A stretch of DNA of 34,727 nt from Chloroflexota bacterium (GCA_021325095.1 JAJPHV010000151.1:1-34727), one strand, 5' to 3'. Counted from the stretch's first letter, positions 22,896 through 31,796 are shown. The notes: generated by a model not told the origin, from the letters alone. A program made the numbers and translations.

Positions 22896-24353
22896 ATGAC
22901 CTTAACCGATCTGACTCTGACGGAAGCGCTGGCAAAGCTGCGTTCCGGCGAGATTAAAGCCACCGAACTGACCCAGGCGTATCTGGACCGCATTGCGTTG
23001 ATCGATCCGAAGATCGATGCGTACCTGACCGTCACCGGAGAACTGGCGATGGAGCAGGCCAGGCGGGCCGACGCGCGCCGCGCCGCCGGCGACGATGCGC
23101 CCCTGCTGGGCGTGCCGCTGGCGATCAAGGACGTGCTGTGCACACAGGGCGTGCGCACCACCGCCGGGTCGCGCATCCTGAGCGACTTTGTGCCGCCCTA
23201 CACGGCCACCGCCGTGCAGAAGTTGTTCAGCGCCGGGGCGGTCATGCTCGGTAAAACGAACCTGGACGAGTTTGCGATGGGATCGTCTACGGAGAATTCC
23301 GGGTTCTGCCCGACACGCAACCCCTGGAAGCTGGATCGCATCCCTGGTGGCAGCAGCGGCGGCAGCGCTGCCGCTGTCGCTGCGCACGTCGCAGCGGGCG
23401 CACTCGGCACGGATACGGGCGGCTCGGTGCGCCAGCCAGCGGCTATGTGCGGTGTAGTCGGCATCAAGCCATCGTATGGGCGCGTTTCCCGCTACGGGCT
23501 GATCGCTTTTGCATCGTCCCTGGATCAGGTCGGCACGTTCGGGCGCACGGTGCGAGACGCGGCCCTGCTGCTGGGTGTGATCGCCGGTCACGACGAGTGC
23601 GACTCGACCAGCATGAATACACCCGTTCCCGACTACAGTGCCACGCTCACCGGGGACGTAAAAGGGCTGCGCATCGGCGTGCCGAAGGAATACTTCTTGC
23701 CGGGGATGCAACCGGAGGTCGAACAGGCAGTTCGGGCCGCCGTCGAGCAGTTGCGGACAATGGGCGCGGCAGTGCGCGAGGTCAGCCTGCCGCACACCGA
23801 CTACGGCATTCCGATCTATTACCTGTTAGCGCCTGCGGAAGCCTCAGCTAATCTGGCACGTTTCGACGGCGTGCGCTATGGACGGCGAGTCACTAGGCCG
23901 GGCATGTGGCCGACCTACAAGGCAACACGCGGGCAAGGCTTCGGGCCGGAGGTCAAGCGGCGCATTATGCTCGGCACGTATGCACTGTCGGCGGGCTATT
24001 ACGACGCCTACTATTTGAAGGCGCAAAAAGGCCGCACGCTGCTCAAGCACGACTTCGACCAGGCTTTTACCCAGGTGGACGTGATCGCTACGCCCACCAC
24101 GCCGCGCACCGCCTTTCGCATCGGCGAAAAGACGGATGATCCGCTGCAAATGTACCTGGAAGACGTATTCACCCTGCCTGCCAACCTGGCCGGAATCTGC
24201 GGTGTCAGCCTGCCGTGTGGCTTCGATGGGGAAGGGCTGCCTATCGGGTTGCAGCTTCTCGGCCCGGCATTCGGCGAACCCGCCATTCTGCGGGCTGCTT
24301 ATGCTTACGAACAGGCCACCGAATGGCACAAGCGCAGCCCGGCACTTGGATAA
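22896..24353 (+). CDS. gatA: Asp-tRNA(Asn)/Glu-tRNA(Gln) amidotransferase subunit A
   Basis: 485 aa, the normal GatA length. GatA is the glutaminase that frees ammonia from Gln and passes it to GatB to amidate misacylated Glu-tRNA(Gln) or Asp-tRNA(Asn). The amidase triad is clear: Lys78 (Ala-Ile-Lys-Asp), cis-Ser153 in Gly-Gly-Ser-Ser-Gly-Gly-Ser, and nucleophile Ser177 in Asp-Thr-Gly-Gly-Ser-Val-Arg. The start fits an AGGCG-type SD. gatB is 3.3 kb downstream, separated by three other genes, and no gatC is visible in this window. Its presence implies that the cell uses the indirect route for at least one amide aminoacyl-tRNA. Confidence 0.97.
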   Translation: MTLTDLTLTEALAKLRSGEIKATELTQAYLDRIALIDPKIDAYLTVTGELAMEQARRADARRAAGDDAPLLGVPLAIKDVLCTQGVRTTAGSRILSDFVPPYTATAVQKLFSAGAVMLGKTNLDEFAMGSSTENSGFCPTRNPWKLDRIPGGSSGGSAAAVAAHVAAGALGTDTGGSVRQPAAMCGVVGIKPSYGRVSRYGLIAFASSLDQVGTFGRTVRDAALLLGVIAGHDECDSTSMNTPVPDYSATLTGDVKGLRIGVPKEYFLPGMQPEVEQAVRAAVEQLRTMGAAVREVSLPHTDYGIPIYYLLAPAEASANLARFDGVRYGRRVTRPGMWPTYKATRGQGFGPEVKRRIMLGTYALSAGYYDAYYLKAQKGRTLLKHDFDQAFTQVDVIATPTTPRTAFRIGEKTDDPLQMYLEDVFTLPANLAGICGVSLPCGFDGEGLPIGLQLLGPAFGEPAILRAAYAYEQATEWHKRSPALG

Positions 24354-24359
24354 TACTTA

Positions 24360-24458
24360 CCCCACCCCGTGCCCCCTCTCCGAATTCAGAGAAGGAGCCG
24401 GCTGGCGCTGAGTGGAAATTTGACTCCCCACTCCAGTTGGAGAGGGATCGGGGTGAGG
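24360..24458. repeat. Degenerate CCTCACCCC-type element after gatA
   Basis: Begins CCCCACCCCGTGCCCCCTCTCC and ends with GAGAGGGATCGGGGTGAGG in inverted orientation, with the inside diverged. The flanks (CTTA and TCAA) show no duplication. It lies 6 bp after the gatA stop and 48 bp before the next start, so it separates gatA from the nucleotidyltransferase gene. Confidence 0.6.
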
Positions 24459-24506
24459 TCAAGCGGCAGCGTCATTTGGAAATTAGCGTACCGAAGGAAG
24501 TTGTGC

Positions 24507-25502
24507 ATGAAAGTGATTATCCCCCTCGCCGGTTTTGGCACGCGGCTGCGGCCTCATACTTATTCCAAGCCAAAGCCACTCATCAACGTTGCGGGCAAGC
24601 CCGTCCTGGGGCATCTGCTCGACAAACTGGCCGGGCTGAAAGTCGAAGAATACATCTTTGTGGTCGGCTATCTGGGCGATCAGGTCGAAGATTACGTCAA
24701 CACCGAGTACCACCTGCCTGCCCGATTCGTCGAGCAGAAAGAAATGCTTGGGCAGGCTCATGCCATCTGGTTGACGCGGGACTACCTGGACGAAGGCCCG
24801 GTCTTTGTTCTGTTCGTGGATACGTTGTTTGAAGCCGATCTGTCCACGCTGGACGCCCCTGGCGCGGACGCTGTGATTTTCGTCAAAGAGGTGGAAGACC
24901 CACGCCCGTTTGGTGTCGTAACGCTCAACGGCGATCAATACATCAGCGGATTCGTGGAAAAACCCACAACGATGGATAACCGGCTGGCCGTCATTGGCCT
25001 GTATTATTTCAAGAACGGCAAGCGGCTGATCGACGCCATCCAGAAGTTGATGGACAACAAAATGATGACCAGAGGCGAGTACTTCCTGGCCGACGCAATG
25101 CAGTTAATGGTGCAGGAAGGTATGAAGTTCCGCATCGAGCCGGTTTCGGTCTGGCTGGACTGTGGCCGCCCCGATACCGTGCTTGAGACCAATCGTTACC
25201 TGCTACAGAACAGCCGCGACAACAGCGCGGAGTTTAGCAACCGCCGGGACATCATTATTGTGCCGCCCGTGAACATCCATCCCTCGGCCCAGATCAGCCA
25301 GTCCGTCATTGGGCCATACGTCACCATCGCCGCTAACTGCATCATCAGCAACAGCTTTTTGCGCGATACAATTGTCGATGAAGGCGCAGTATGCAAGGAT
25401 ACGCTCATGGAACAGAGCCTTGTCGGGCGCAACGCCCGCGTCGAAGGGCGCTTCCGCACGGCCAACGTGGGCGATTCGTCGGCAATCGGCTTTGTCGGTT
25501 GA
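24507..25502 (+). CDS. Sugar-phosphate nucleotidyltransferase with left-handed beta-helix tail
   Basis: 331 aa from the ATG at 24507 (AAGGAAG 7 bases upstream; a longer frame only reads through the repeat). The N-terminal GT-A-like domain has the nucleotide-binding signature Leu-Ala-Gly-Phe-Gly-Thr-Arg-Leu-Arg-Pro (7-16) with Lys-Pro-Lys-Pro-Leu (21-25), and Val-Glu-Lys-Pro in the sugar-binding part. From about 253 a hexapeptide-type repeat (Ile-His-Pro-Ser-Ala, then Ile-Gly-Pro-Tyr-Val) forms a left-handed helix. This matches glucose-1-phosphate thymidylyl- or uridylyltransferase relatives. It makes an NDP-sugar, perhaps for glycosyltransferases; the sugar is not known. Confidence 0.92.
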   Translation: MKVIIPLAGFGTRLRPHTYSKPKPLINVAGKPVLGHLLDKLAGLKVEEYIFVVGYLGDQVEDYVNTEYHLPARFVEQKEMLGQAHAIWLTRDYLDEGPVFVLFVDTLFEADLSTLDAPGADAVIFVKEVEDPRPFGVVTLNGDQYISGFVEKPTTMDNRLAVIGLYYFKNGKRLIDAIQKLMDNKMMTRGEYFLADAMQLMVQEGMKFRIEPVSVWLDCGRPDTVLETNRYLLQNSRDNSAEFSNRRDIIIVPPVNIHPSAQISQSVIGPYVTIAANCIISNSFLRDTIVDEGAVCKDTLMEQSLVGRNARVEGRFRTANVGDSSAIGFVG

Positions 25503-25526
25503 TCCGAATCATCAAAGGAAAGCATT

Positions 25527-26687
25527 ATGCGAGATTTTGTGTCGAAGCGTGTGGATGCTGTCCCCCCCTCCGGCATCCGGCGCTTTTTCGACATTGCAGC
25601 CACGATGGAGGACGTGATCTCGCTCGGTATCGGCGAGCCAGATTTTGTGACACCATCGCGGGTGCTGAATGCGGGGATCGAGTCGCTGCGGCGCGGCGAG
25701 ACGCATTACACCAGCAATTCCGGGACAATAGAACTGCGCGAGGCGCTGGTCGGCTATCTCAAGCGACTGTACGGCATCGAGTACGACCCGGAACACGAGC
25801 TGCTGATCACGGTGGGTGTCAGCGAGGCTTTATACCTGGCGATGACGGCTGTTCTCGACCCCGGCGACGAAGTGATCGTGCCGGAGCCGTGCTTCGTATC
25901 GTACATGCCGGAAGTGACCTTCGCAGGCGGCACGCCGATCCGTGTCCCGACCTACGCAAAGGACGACTTCCAGGTGACGGCGGCGACAATTGAGGCCGCC
26001 ATTACGCCCCGCACGAAGGCACTGCTGATCGGCTACCCGAACAACCCGACGGGCGCAGTCATGTCCCGCGAGAACCTGCTGGCAATTGCCCGGCTGGCCG
26101 AAGAACACGATCTGCTGGTCATCTCCGACGAAATCTATGACCGCCTGGTGTACGGCGTGCCGCACACGCACTTTGCGACGCTCAATGGCGCGCGCAGCCG
26201 GACGGTGGTTCTGAGCGGCTTCAGCAAGAGCCACGCCATGACGGGTTGGCGGCTCGGCTACGCGGTGGGGCCAGCGCCCATCTTGAACGCGATGCGCAAA
26301 GTTCACCAGTATACGATCATGTCCGCGCCGACGACGGCGCAGGTCGCCGCCCTGGAAGCAATTCGGAGCGCCGAACCGGATGTGGAGGCGATGCGCACCG
26401 AGTATGATCGCCGCCGCAAGCTGATCGTGTCGGGCTTCAACGAGTTGGGGCTGAAGACCTTTGAGCCGCGTGGCGCGTTCTATGCCTTCCCGAACATCAG
26501 CGCATCCGGTATGGACGATAATGAATTCGCCGATACACTGCTGGCCGAGGAACACGTGGCAATGGTTCCAGGCAGCGCGTTCGGTGCAAGCGGCGCGGGC
26601 CACGTCCGGGCCAGCTACGCGACGGCTTACGAGAAGATCGAAGAGGCACTGGAACGGCTGCGGCGCTTCATGCAGCGGCACGGGTAG
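25527..26687 (+). CDS. Class I/II PLP-dependent aminotransferase
   Basis: 386 aa, fold type I. PLP contacts are readable: Asn172 in Pro-Asn-Asn-Pro-Thr-Gly, Asp201 and Tyr204 in Ser-Asp-Glu-Ile-Tyr, the Schiff-base Lys234 in Ser-Gly-Phe-Ser-Lys-Ser, Arg242, and the substrate carboxylate Arg in His-Val-Arg-Ala-Ser-Tyr. This is the aspartate/aromatic aminotransferase type (AspC/PatA-like); the preferred amino acid is not certain. The SD (AAAGGAAAG) is close to the ATG. It starts 24 bp after the nucleotidyltransferase, so the two are likely one operon. It might be linked in function to gatA/gatB through aspartate or glutamate, but this is speculation. Confidence 0.93.
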   Translation: MRDFVSKRVDAVPPSGIRRFFDIAATMEDVISLGIGEPDFVTPSRVLNAGIESLRRGETHYTSNSGTIELREALVGYLKRLYGIEYDPEHELLITVGVSEALYLAMTAVLDPGDEVIVPEPCFVSYMPEVTFAGGTPIRVPTYAKDDFQVTAATIEAAITPRTKALLIGYPNNPTGAVMSRENLLAIARLAEEHDLLVISDEIYDRLVYGVPHTHFATLNGARSRTVVLSGFSKSHAMTGWRLGYAVGPAPILNAMRKVHQYTIMSAPTTAQVAALEAIRSAEPDVEAMRTEYDRRRKLIVSGFNELGLKTFEPRGAFYAFPNISASGMDDNEFADTLLAEEHVAMVPGSAFGASGAGHVRASYATAYEKIEEALERLRRFMQRHG

Positions 26688-26700
26688 GTTTGAACTGAGC

Positions 26701-26765
26701 GGTGAGGTCTGAGTAAGAATAGCCCTCACCCCCTACCCCTCACCACAAGCAGCGATGGGCAGGGC
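26701..26765. repeat. Partial CCTCACCCC-type repeat after the aminotransferase gene
   Basis: GGTGAGG (26701-26707) and CCTCACC (26724-26730) are inverted 7-mers. The second continues as CCTCACCCCCTACCCCTCACC and an ACAAGCAGCGATGGGCAGGGC block, which resembles the right part of the element at 27546. It looks like a half element. The rest of the 186-bp gap before 26874 shows nothing else. Confidence 0.55.
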
Positions 26766-26873
26766 AAGACCAACGTGCTATTTGCGCCAACGGCTGCCGT
26801 TCAGCAAAATAGAGGAATCAACCTGAAGGGAAATGCAGTCGCCATTGTGCACTGGCGGTGCGAGGTTAGGACT

Positions 26874-27536
26874 ATGACTGACTCTTCAATTCTCAGTATG
26901 CGCCCCCCCCATGAGGATGAAGATCATCCGATCAACGAACTCAAGAAGGAGCTCACCAAGCGCACCGGGCAGCGTGAGCAGGTCGAACAAATGATGCAGT
27001 TATTTACGCAGCGCCTGTTTGACAGCTTCGAGAAAGCCGTCGCCCAGACCATGGCGCTCGGCGTGCCAGGGCTTGCCAAGCCGCGCCGCATCCCGCACCC
27101 GGCAGGAGATTGGCGGCAGGCACTTCAAATTTTCATCGAAGACTGGAGCGTGATCATCGTGCCGCTGGTGGGGGCGGCATGGCCGAACCCGCGTGACGAA
27201 GCGCGGATCGCCACCGCCAAGTTCAAAGAGGCGTGCGGGCGCATTGCGCTGTTCTTGAACGACGATCCCAGCGCCGAGTCGTTCTACGATTTCCTGGTTT
27301 TTGCCGACGGATCATGGTTCGCGTGGGGGTATGGCTGGCCGCGCGTCTCCGACGACATCGAGAAAACCAACTTCGAGACGATGGCCTTTGAACTGCTGAC
27401 CAGCTTCGTCAAGGACATTCACACGACCTGGCGTCCGCGCCGTATCGCCGCTGTACCCAATACCGGAACGGCCCTCAGCCAGTCGTTGGATGCCAAGAAA
27501 CGCGCCTACCATTTCGGCCTGCCGGGCGAAGAGTAA
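26874..27536 (+). CDS. Conserved-looking hypothetical protein
   Basis: 220 aa from the ATG at 26874, chosen for a GAGGT 7 bases upstream; the 33 earlier in-frame codons look non-coding. I do not recognise the family. It is soluble, with a charged N terminus (about 10-35 likely coiled), a central part with Trp-Ser-Val-Ile-Ile-Val-Pro-Leu-Val-Gly, an aromatic-rich Trp-Phe-Ala-Trp-Gly-Tyr-Gly-Trp near residue 145, and a basic Trp-Arg-Pro-Arg-Arg-Ile near the end. A run of eight C at 26903-26910 lies in codons 10-13 and could slip. It sits between the aminotransferase and gatB. Confidence 0.7.
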   Translation: MTDSSILSMRPPHEDEDHPINELKKELTKRTGQREQVEQMMQLFTQRLFDSFEKAVAQTMALGVPGLAKPRRIPHPAGDWRQALQIFIEDWSVIIVPLVGAAWPNPRDEARIATAKFKEACGRIALFLNDDPSAESFYDFLVFADGSWFAWGYGWPRVSDDIEKTNFETMAFELLTSFVKDIHTTWRPRRIAAVPNTGTALSQSLDAKKRAYHFGLPGEE

Positions 27537-27545
27537 GCATATTGA

Positions 27546-27655
27546 CCTCACCCCTGCTCCTTCTCCGCAAGCAGCGAGGGGCAGCCAGCAAGTGCTGCTC
27601 AGAGCGTTAGCTCCCCTCTCCACCAGAACATCAGAATGGAGGGGGCGGGGGTGAG
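27546..27655. repeat. CCTCACCCC-type element between the hypothetical gene and gatB
   Basis: Starts CCTCACCCCTGCTCCTTCTCCGCAAGCAGCGAGGGGCAG and ends with GGAGGGGGCGGGGGTGAG in inverted orientation; the inside is diverged. The first half is the same subtype as the right part of the element near 34650 (CTCCGCAAGCAG core). No convincing flanking duplication. Just downstream is the gatB SD. Confidence 0.65.
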
Positions 27656-27688
27656 ACAGATGTCGCGCTCAGTCCGATTGGAGAATTG

Positions 27689-29149
27689 ATGCCTACGACC
27701 AGATACGAAGGGGTGATCGGCCTGGAAGTCCACGCCGAACTGGAAACCCGAAGCAAGATGTTCTGCGGCTGTGCCGTTGTGGACAGCACCACCGCCGAGC
27801 CGAACACTGTCGTCTGCCCCATCTGCCTGGGGATGCCGGGTGTGTTGCCTGTCATCAACCGGCGGGCCGTCGAGTTTGCGATCCGCGTCGGGCTGGCGCT
27901 CCACTGTGAGATCGCGCCTTTCAACCGCTTTGCCCGCAAAAGCTACTTCTACCCCGATCTGCCCAAAGGTTACCAGATCAGCCAGTACGAACTGCCTATC
28001 GCCGTTAACGGCTGGCTGGAAATTGACCTGCCGGACGGCTCGACCAGGCGCGTTCGCATCCGGCGGGCGCACCTCGAGGAAGATACCGGAAAGCTGACTC
28101 ACGTTGGTGACAGCAGCCTGGTCGATTTCAACCGTTCGGGCGTGCCGCTGCTGGAAATCGTCTCGGAGCCGGACATCCGCAGCGACGTGGAGGCCGAAGC
28201 CTACGCCCGCAAGCTGCGCGCCATATTGCAATATCTGGGCGTGAACAGCGGCGATATGTCCAAAGGTGTGCTGCGCATGGAGCCGAACATCAGCGTGCGC
28301 CCGGTGGGCAGCGTGGAACTGCGCACCCGCACCGAGGTGAAGAACCTGAACAGCATCCGCAGCTTGCAGCGGGCCAGTGCCCACGAGATCGAACGCCAGG
28401 CGAAGGTGTACGAGCAGGGCGGCCTGGTCGATCAGGCAACCCTGGGCTGGGACGAAATCCGCCAGACAACCGTTATCCAGCGCGAAAAGGAAAGCGCCCA
28501 CGACTATCGCTACTTTCCGGAACCGGACTTGCCGCCGCTGGCGATCAGCCAGGAGTGGATTGAGGAGATTCGCCAGCATCTGCCGGAACTGCCCGACGCC
28601 AAGCGGGATCGCTTTATCAAGCTGGGCTTGAGTCGCTACGATGCCTCGGTGCTGGTGGCCGAACGCGCCGTCGCGGATTACTTCGAGGCCGTGCTCTCGG
28701 CGGGCGCAGACGCCAAGAAAGCCGCCAACTGGATCATCAACGAGTTGTTTGCGCGAATGAATAAAGCGGGCCTGGACACGGAAGCTATCGGCAGCACGAA
28801 GGTTGCGCCCGCTGCGCTGGCCGGGCTGATCAAGCTGGTGGATGCGGGGGCGATCAATAACAGCGCGGGCAAAAAAGTGCTAGACTCACTTTATGCCGAG
28901 GGTGGCGATCCGGCGGAGTGGGTGGCGAAACTCGGATTGGAGCAGACCCGCGACACGGGCGCGGTAGAGACAGTGGTCGAGGCCATCCTGAATGCCAACG
29001 CCGCCGAAGTGACTCGTTACTGCGCAGGCGAGGAAAAGGTGTTGAAGTTCCTGACGGGCCAGGTCATGCGCGAGGGCAAGGGCAAGTTCCCGGCTGATCT
29101 GGTACAACAGGTCTTGAGCAGCAAACTGGCCGGGCGCTGTTCAGGATAA
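27689..29149 (+). CDS. gatB: Asp-tRNA(Asn)/Glu-tRNA(Gln) amidotransferase subunit B
   Basis: 486 aa, the normal GatB length, from the ATG at 27689 (GGAG 5 bases upstream; an adjacent TTG would add one residue). GatB binds the misacylated tRNA and carries the kinase/amidation site. The N-terminal Ile-Gly-Leu-Glu-Val-His-Ala-Glu-Leu, the zinc-type Cys-x-Cys and Cys-Pro-x-Cys pair, Arg-Lys-Ser-Tyr-Phe-Tyr-Pro-Asp-Leu-Pro-Lys-Gly-Tyr-Gln and Asp-Tyr-Arg-Tyr-Phe-Pro-Glu-Pro-Asp motifs are all present. The C-terminal YqeY/tail domain (about 330-486) is complete. It works with GatA (22896-24353). Confidence 0.97.
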   Translation: MPTTRYEGVIGLEVHAELETRSKMFCGCAVVDSTTAEPNTVVCPICLGMPGVLPVINRRAVEFAIRVGLALHCEIAPFNRFARKSYFYPDLPKGYQISQYELPIAVNGWLEIDLPDGSTRRVRIRRAHLEEDTGKLTHVGDSSLVDFNRSGVPLLEIVSEPDIRSDVEAEAYARKLRAILQYLGVNSGDMSKGVLRMEPNISVRPVGSVELRTRTEVKNLNSIRSLQRASAHEIERQAKVYEQGGLVDQATLGWDEIRQTTVIQREKESAHDYRYFPEPDLPPLAISQEWIEEIRQHLPELPDAKRDRFIKLGLSRYDASVLVAERAVADYFEAVLSAGADAKKAANWIINELFARMNKAGLDTEAIGSTKVAPAALAGLIKLVDAGAINNSAGKKVLDSLYAEGGDPAEWVAKLGLEQTRDTGAVETVVEAILNANAAEVTRYCAGEEKVLKFLTGQVMREGKGKFPADLVQQVLSSKLAGRCSG

Positions 29150-29160
29150 GCACGCGGCGC

Positions 29161-29189
29161 TTGCGAGAATTGAACGAGTGTTCTATAAT
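29161..29189 (+). promoter_or_regulatory. Strong promoter for ssb
   Basis: TTGCGA (29161-29166), a 17-bp spacer and TATAAT (29184-29189), followed by a leader of about 60 bases to the GTG at 29258. It is one of the best promoters in the window. Confidence 0.65.
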
Positions 29190-29257
29190 AGAGCAATCAA
29201 AACGTAGCTATTCAAGCGCACCGATGTGCGTTTGTCGTTACCAGACGGGAGGCTGAC

Positions 29258-29686
29258 GTGGGCTGGAGTCAAACTATCATTATCGGTAATGTGGGGCGCG
29301 ATCCCGAATTTCGCTACACGCCGCAGGGAATAGCCGTCTGCGATTTCAGCGTAGCCGTTAGCCGGGTGACGGGCCGGGAAGAAAACCGCCAGGAAAAGAC
29401 CACCTGGTACAGAGTCACCGTCTGGCGAGAGCGTGCGGAGACGGCCAGCCGCTACGTCAAGAAGGGCATGAAAATCATGGTGGTCGGCGAGGTCGAGGCC
29501 AGGGCCTACACAGACAAAAACAACCAGCCCCAGGCTTCTCTCGAACTGACGGCCAGGGACTTCCAGTTCCTTGACAGCCGGGCCGAAGCTGGCGCCGGCG
29601 AAGCCGAATACCAGGTCAACCGCCAGGCGGCGAGCAATGCCAGTGGCGGGGACTACCCCGAAGACACGAGCGATATTCCGTTCTAG
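29258..29686 (+). CDS. ssb: Single-stranded DNA-binding protein
   Basis: 142 aa. An OB-fold SSB (residues about 5-105): Ile-Gly-Asn-Val-Gly-Arg-Asp-Pro-Glu-Phe-Arg-Tyr, Trp-Tyr-Arg-Val-Thr-Val-Trp and Val-Val-Gly-Glu-Val-Glu. A short Gln/Ser/Gly linker leads to the acidic tip Asp-Thr-Ser-Asp-Ile-Pro-Phe, the conserved SSB tail that recruits replication and repair partners. It would form tetramers on ssDNA. GTG start with GGAGG 5 bases upstream. It has its own promoter and terminator, so it is a single-gene unit here rather than in the rpsF-ssb-rpsR operon. Confidence 0.95.
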   Translation: MGWSQTIIIGNVGRDPEFRYTPQGIAVCDFSVAVSRVTGREENRQEKTTWYRVTVWRERAETASRYVKKGMKIMVVGEVEARAYTDKNNQPQASLELTARDFQFLDSRAEAGAGEAEYQVNRQAASNASGGDYPEDTSDIPF

Positions 29687-29715
29687 CAGAGCGCTCCGGA
29701 CTTGAAGCGATTCAG

Positions 29716-29760
29716 GCGGCCATGACCGGGCAAGGTCCGTGCTGTGGCCGCTTTTGTTTT
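29716..29760 (+). terminator. Rho-independent terminator of ssb
   Basis: GCGGCCA (29716-29722) pairs with TGGCCGC (29745-29751) around an inner GACC/GGTC hairpin, followed directly by TTTTGTTTT. It lies 30 bp after the ssb stop. Confidence 0.8.
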
Positions 29761-29783
29761 GATTGCGACCCGAGCTTTTGGAG

Positions 29784-29789
29784 TACAAT
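29784..29789 (+). promoter_or_regulatory. Candidate -10 box (TACAAT) for the DUF3352 gene
   Basis: TACAAT, with TTGCGA (29763-29768) 15 bp upstream as the likely -35; this is the same -35 hexamer as at ssb, at a short spacing. The gene begins 132 bases downstream. Confidence 0.4.
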
Positions 29790-29921
29790 GAGGGGTGAAA
29801 TGCCGTGCCTGAACTGGCCGGGCCGGGAAATCAACTCCATCACTTTTTAGGCTTCTACGGAACGCAATTCCGCAGCTCGATAATGAGGACTGGCGAAAAC
29901 CGTCACAGGAGAGAATATCGT

Positions 29922-31793
29922 ATGTTTAAACGAACCCTCAGCGTTGTGACCCTGTTAGCGCTCATGCTGGCTGCCGTCGGGTTGGGAACGAGTCCGGCGA
30001 CGGCCACGCCAGCGGCTGCGCAGGCGGGATCACCCAACGCGAAACTGCTGCCCGCTAATACCGCCCTTTACATCGATATTCGCACGGCAGATCTCGATAA
30101 AACCGTGAAATTTGTGCTTGATATAGTTGAAAAAGTGACTGGTTTCCGGCCCGGCAATCCCTACGAACAGTTCGACCAGGGTCTGACACAGTTCCTGGAA
30201 CGCCCGGCGACCTTCCAGAAGGATGTGCTGTCCTGGTTGGGCGATCACGTGACAATCGGACTGCCCATTACTGATGCGGAGCTTGACTCGCTGAAAAGCA
30301 ACCCGACGATGGGGCAAGTGCGAATCTTCAACCGTCCCAACTTCCTGGCCGTCATCGCCGTCAAGGATGATGCCGCCGCCAAATCGTTCCTCGGTGAAGT
30401 CATCGAGAAGTCAAAAGGCACAACCAAAATGACCTTTACGACGCGCACCGAGGACGTGGCTGGCACGCAGGTGACGGTCTACGACCAGGGTGGCCTATGC
30501 GAAACGACCTGCGGTAGCGTCGTCCTGGCAAAAGGCTACATTATTGGCGGCCTCAGCACTGCGGTTAATAACCTGTTGGCGTCGATGAAAGCCAAGAAGC
30601 CGAGCCTGGCCGACGACGCCAATTTCGGCAAGTTGATGGGCGCGCTGAAGTCGGATGACCTGGCAACGGTTTACATCTCGCCGCGCTTCTACCAGGTGCA
30701 GTTGGCAAGCATGGAAGCCATGATGCAGATGTCAGCCGGCATGGGCATGCTGGCAACACCTCAGGCGGCAGGTACACCCGAAGCCGCTGGTGGGCAAATG
30801 GCCGCGCTGCGGGCTGCACTCGGAGCCATCCAGGGACAGGCTTTTGCGGTGCGTATGGATGGCAAGGTGCTGTCGTTGAATGTGGCGCAGAGTGTCAATC
30901 TCGAGGCCATCAGCAAGGTCGCCCAGCAGTTGGGGCTGCCGGAGGCCATGATCAAAGGGGCCAACCCGCCCATTGAAGGCAAGCTCGTCAGCCAGATTCC
31001 GAATAAGGCGCTGGCGCTGGTCGTCGCCAGCGGCATTCCCAACATTTACCAGGGTATCCAGGCTGCGATGCGCATGGCGGGCCAGATGGGCAGCCAGACG
31101 CGCGGGCCACGAACCCCCGGCTTTAACCCGGCCCAGATCGAGAAGGGTTTCCAACAGTTTGAGGCAGCGCTCAAGGTGTTCTTCGACCTCGACGTGAAGC
31201 AGGACATCCTGAGCTGGATGAACGGTGAGTTTGCCCTATACATGACCTACAACCCCACCGGCACATTGTCCAAGCTGCCCAACGGTAGTTCGTGGCCTTT
31301 TGACCACGCCCTGCTGATCCAGACCAGTGATACGGCCAAGACCAAAAACTTCCTGACCAAGCTGAATGCGGGCCTGGAAAAGAATGCCAAAGGAACGACC
31401 ATCAAACCGGCGGGCGACAATCTGTATAGCCTGACCACCAACGATGGCATCGAAATCGGTTATGGCCTGGTCGGGGACACTTTCCTGCTGACGACAGGCA
31501 GCGGCCTGAACATCGCCACCGCCGCCATCAAAGGCGATGGCACGCTGGCGAACAGCCCCGAATGGAAGCGCGCCCAGGCGACGATGCTCAAGCCGACCAG
31601 CCAGATCTGGTATGTAAACTTTGCGCAGATCACGCCGTTGCTCAAAGCCCTGGCCGAATTGAACCGGAACAACGATGCTGGCTCCAAGCAGGCGCTGGCC
31701 GTGCTGGATTTGCTGGAAAGCGCCTCCCTCTCCGGCGGCGTCATGCAGCCGGATGGCCTGAGCCTCGCCAGTCTGCAAATCACGTTGAAGTAG
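29922..31793 (+). CDS. Secreted DUF3352 family protein
   Basis: 623 aa from the ATG at 29922 (AGGAGA about 10 bases upstream; the longer frame lacks a signal peptide at its start). A Sec signal peptide (about 1-35, ending Ala-Ala-Ala-Gln) precedes a DUF3352-type region. That starts Leu-Leu-Pro-Ala-Asn-Thr-Ala-Leu-Tyr-Ile-Asp and has the repeated pattern of Ala-x-x-Phe-Leu strands, a Trp-Leu-Gly-Asp block near 105 and a second half near 395-600 with Trp-Met-Asn-Gly-Glu-Phe-Ala-Leu. The internal similarity suggests a two-fold repeat. The function of the family is unknown. It is followed by a repeat and murJ. Confidence 0.85.
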   Translation: MFKRTLSVVTLLALMLAAVGLGTSPATATPAAAQAGSPNAKLLPANTALYIDIRTADLDKTVKFVLDIVEKVTGFRPGNPYEQFDQGLTQFLERPATFQKDVLSWLGDHVTIGLPITDAELDSLKSNPTMGQVRIFNRPNFLAVIAVKDDAAAKSFLGEVIEKSKGTTKMTFTTRTEDVAGTQVTVYDQGGLCETTCGSVVLAKGYIIGGLSTAVNNLLASMKAKKPSLADDANFGKLMGALKSDDLATVYISPRFYQVQLASMEAMMQMSAGMGMLATPQAAGTPEAAGGQMAALRAALGAIQGQAFAVRMDGKVLSLNVAQSVNLEAISKVAQQLGLPEAMIKGANPPIEGKLVSQIPNKALALVVASGIPNIYQGIQAAMRMAGQMGSQTRGPRTPGFNPAQIEKGFQQFEAALKVFFDLDVKQDILSWMNGEFALYMTYNPTGTLSKLPNGSSWPFDHALLIQTSDTAKTKNFLTKLNAGLEKNAKGTTIKPAGDNLYSLTTNDGIEIGYGLVGDTFLLTTGSGLNIATAAIKGDGTLANSPEWKRAQATMLKPTSQIWYVNFAQITPLLKALAELNRNNDAGSKQALAVLDLLESASLSGGVMQPDGLSLASLQITLK

Positions 31794-31796
31794 GTT

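Noticed and set aside
29170..29189. TTGAAC as the -35 of the ssb promoter
   Set aside because: Only 8 bp from the TATAAT; TTGCGA at 29161 gives the normal 17-bp spacing.
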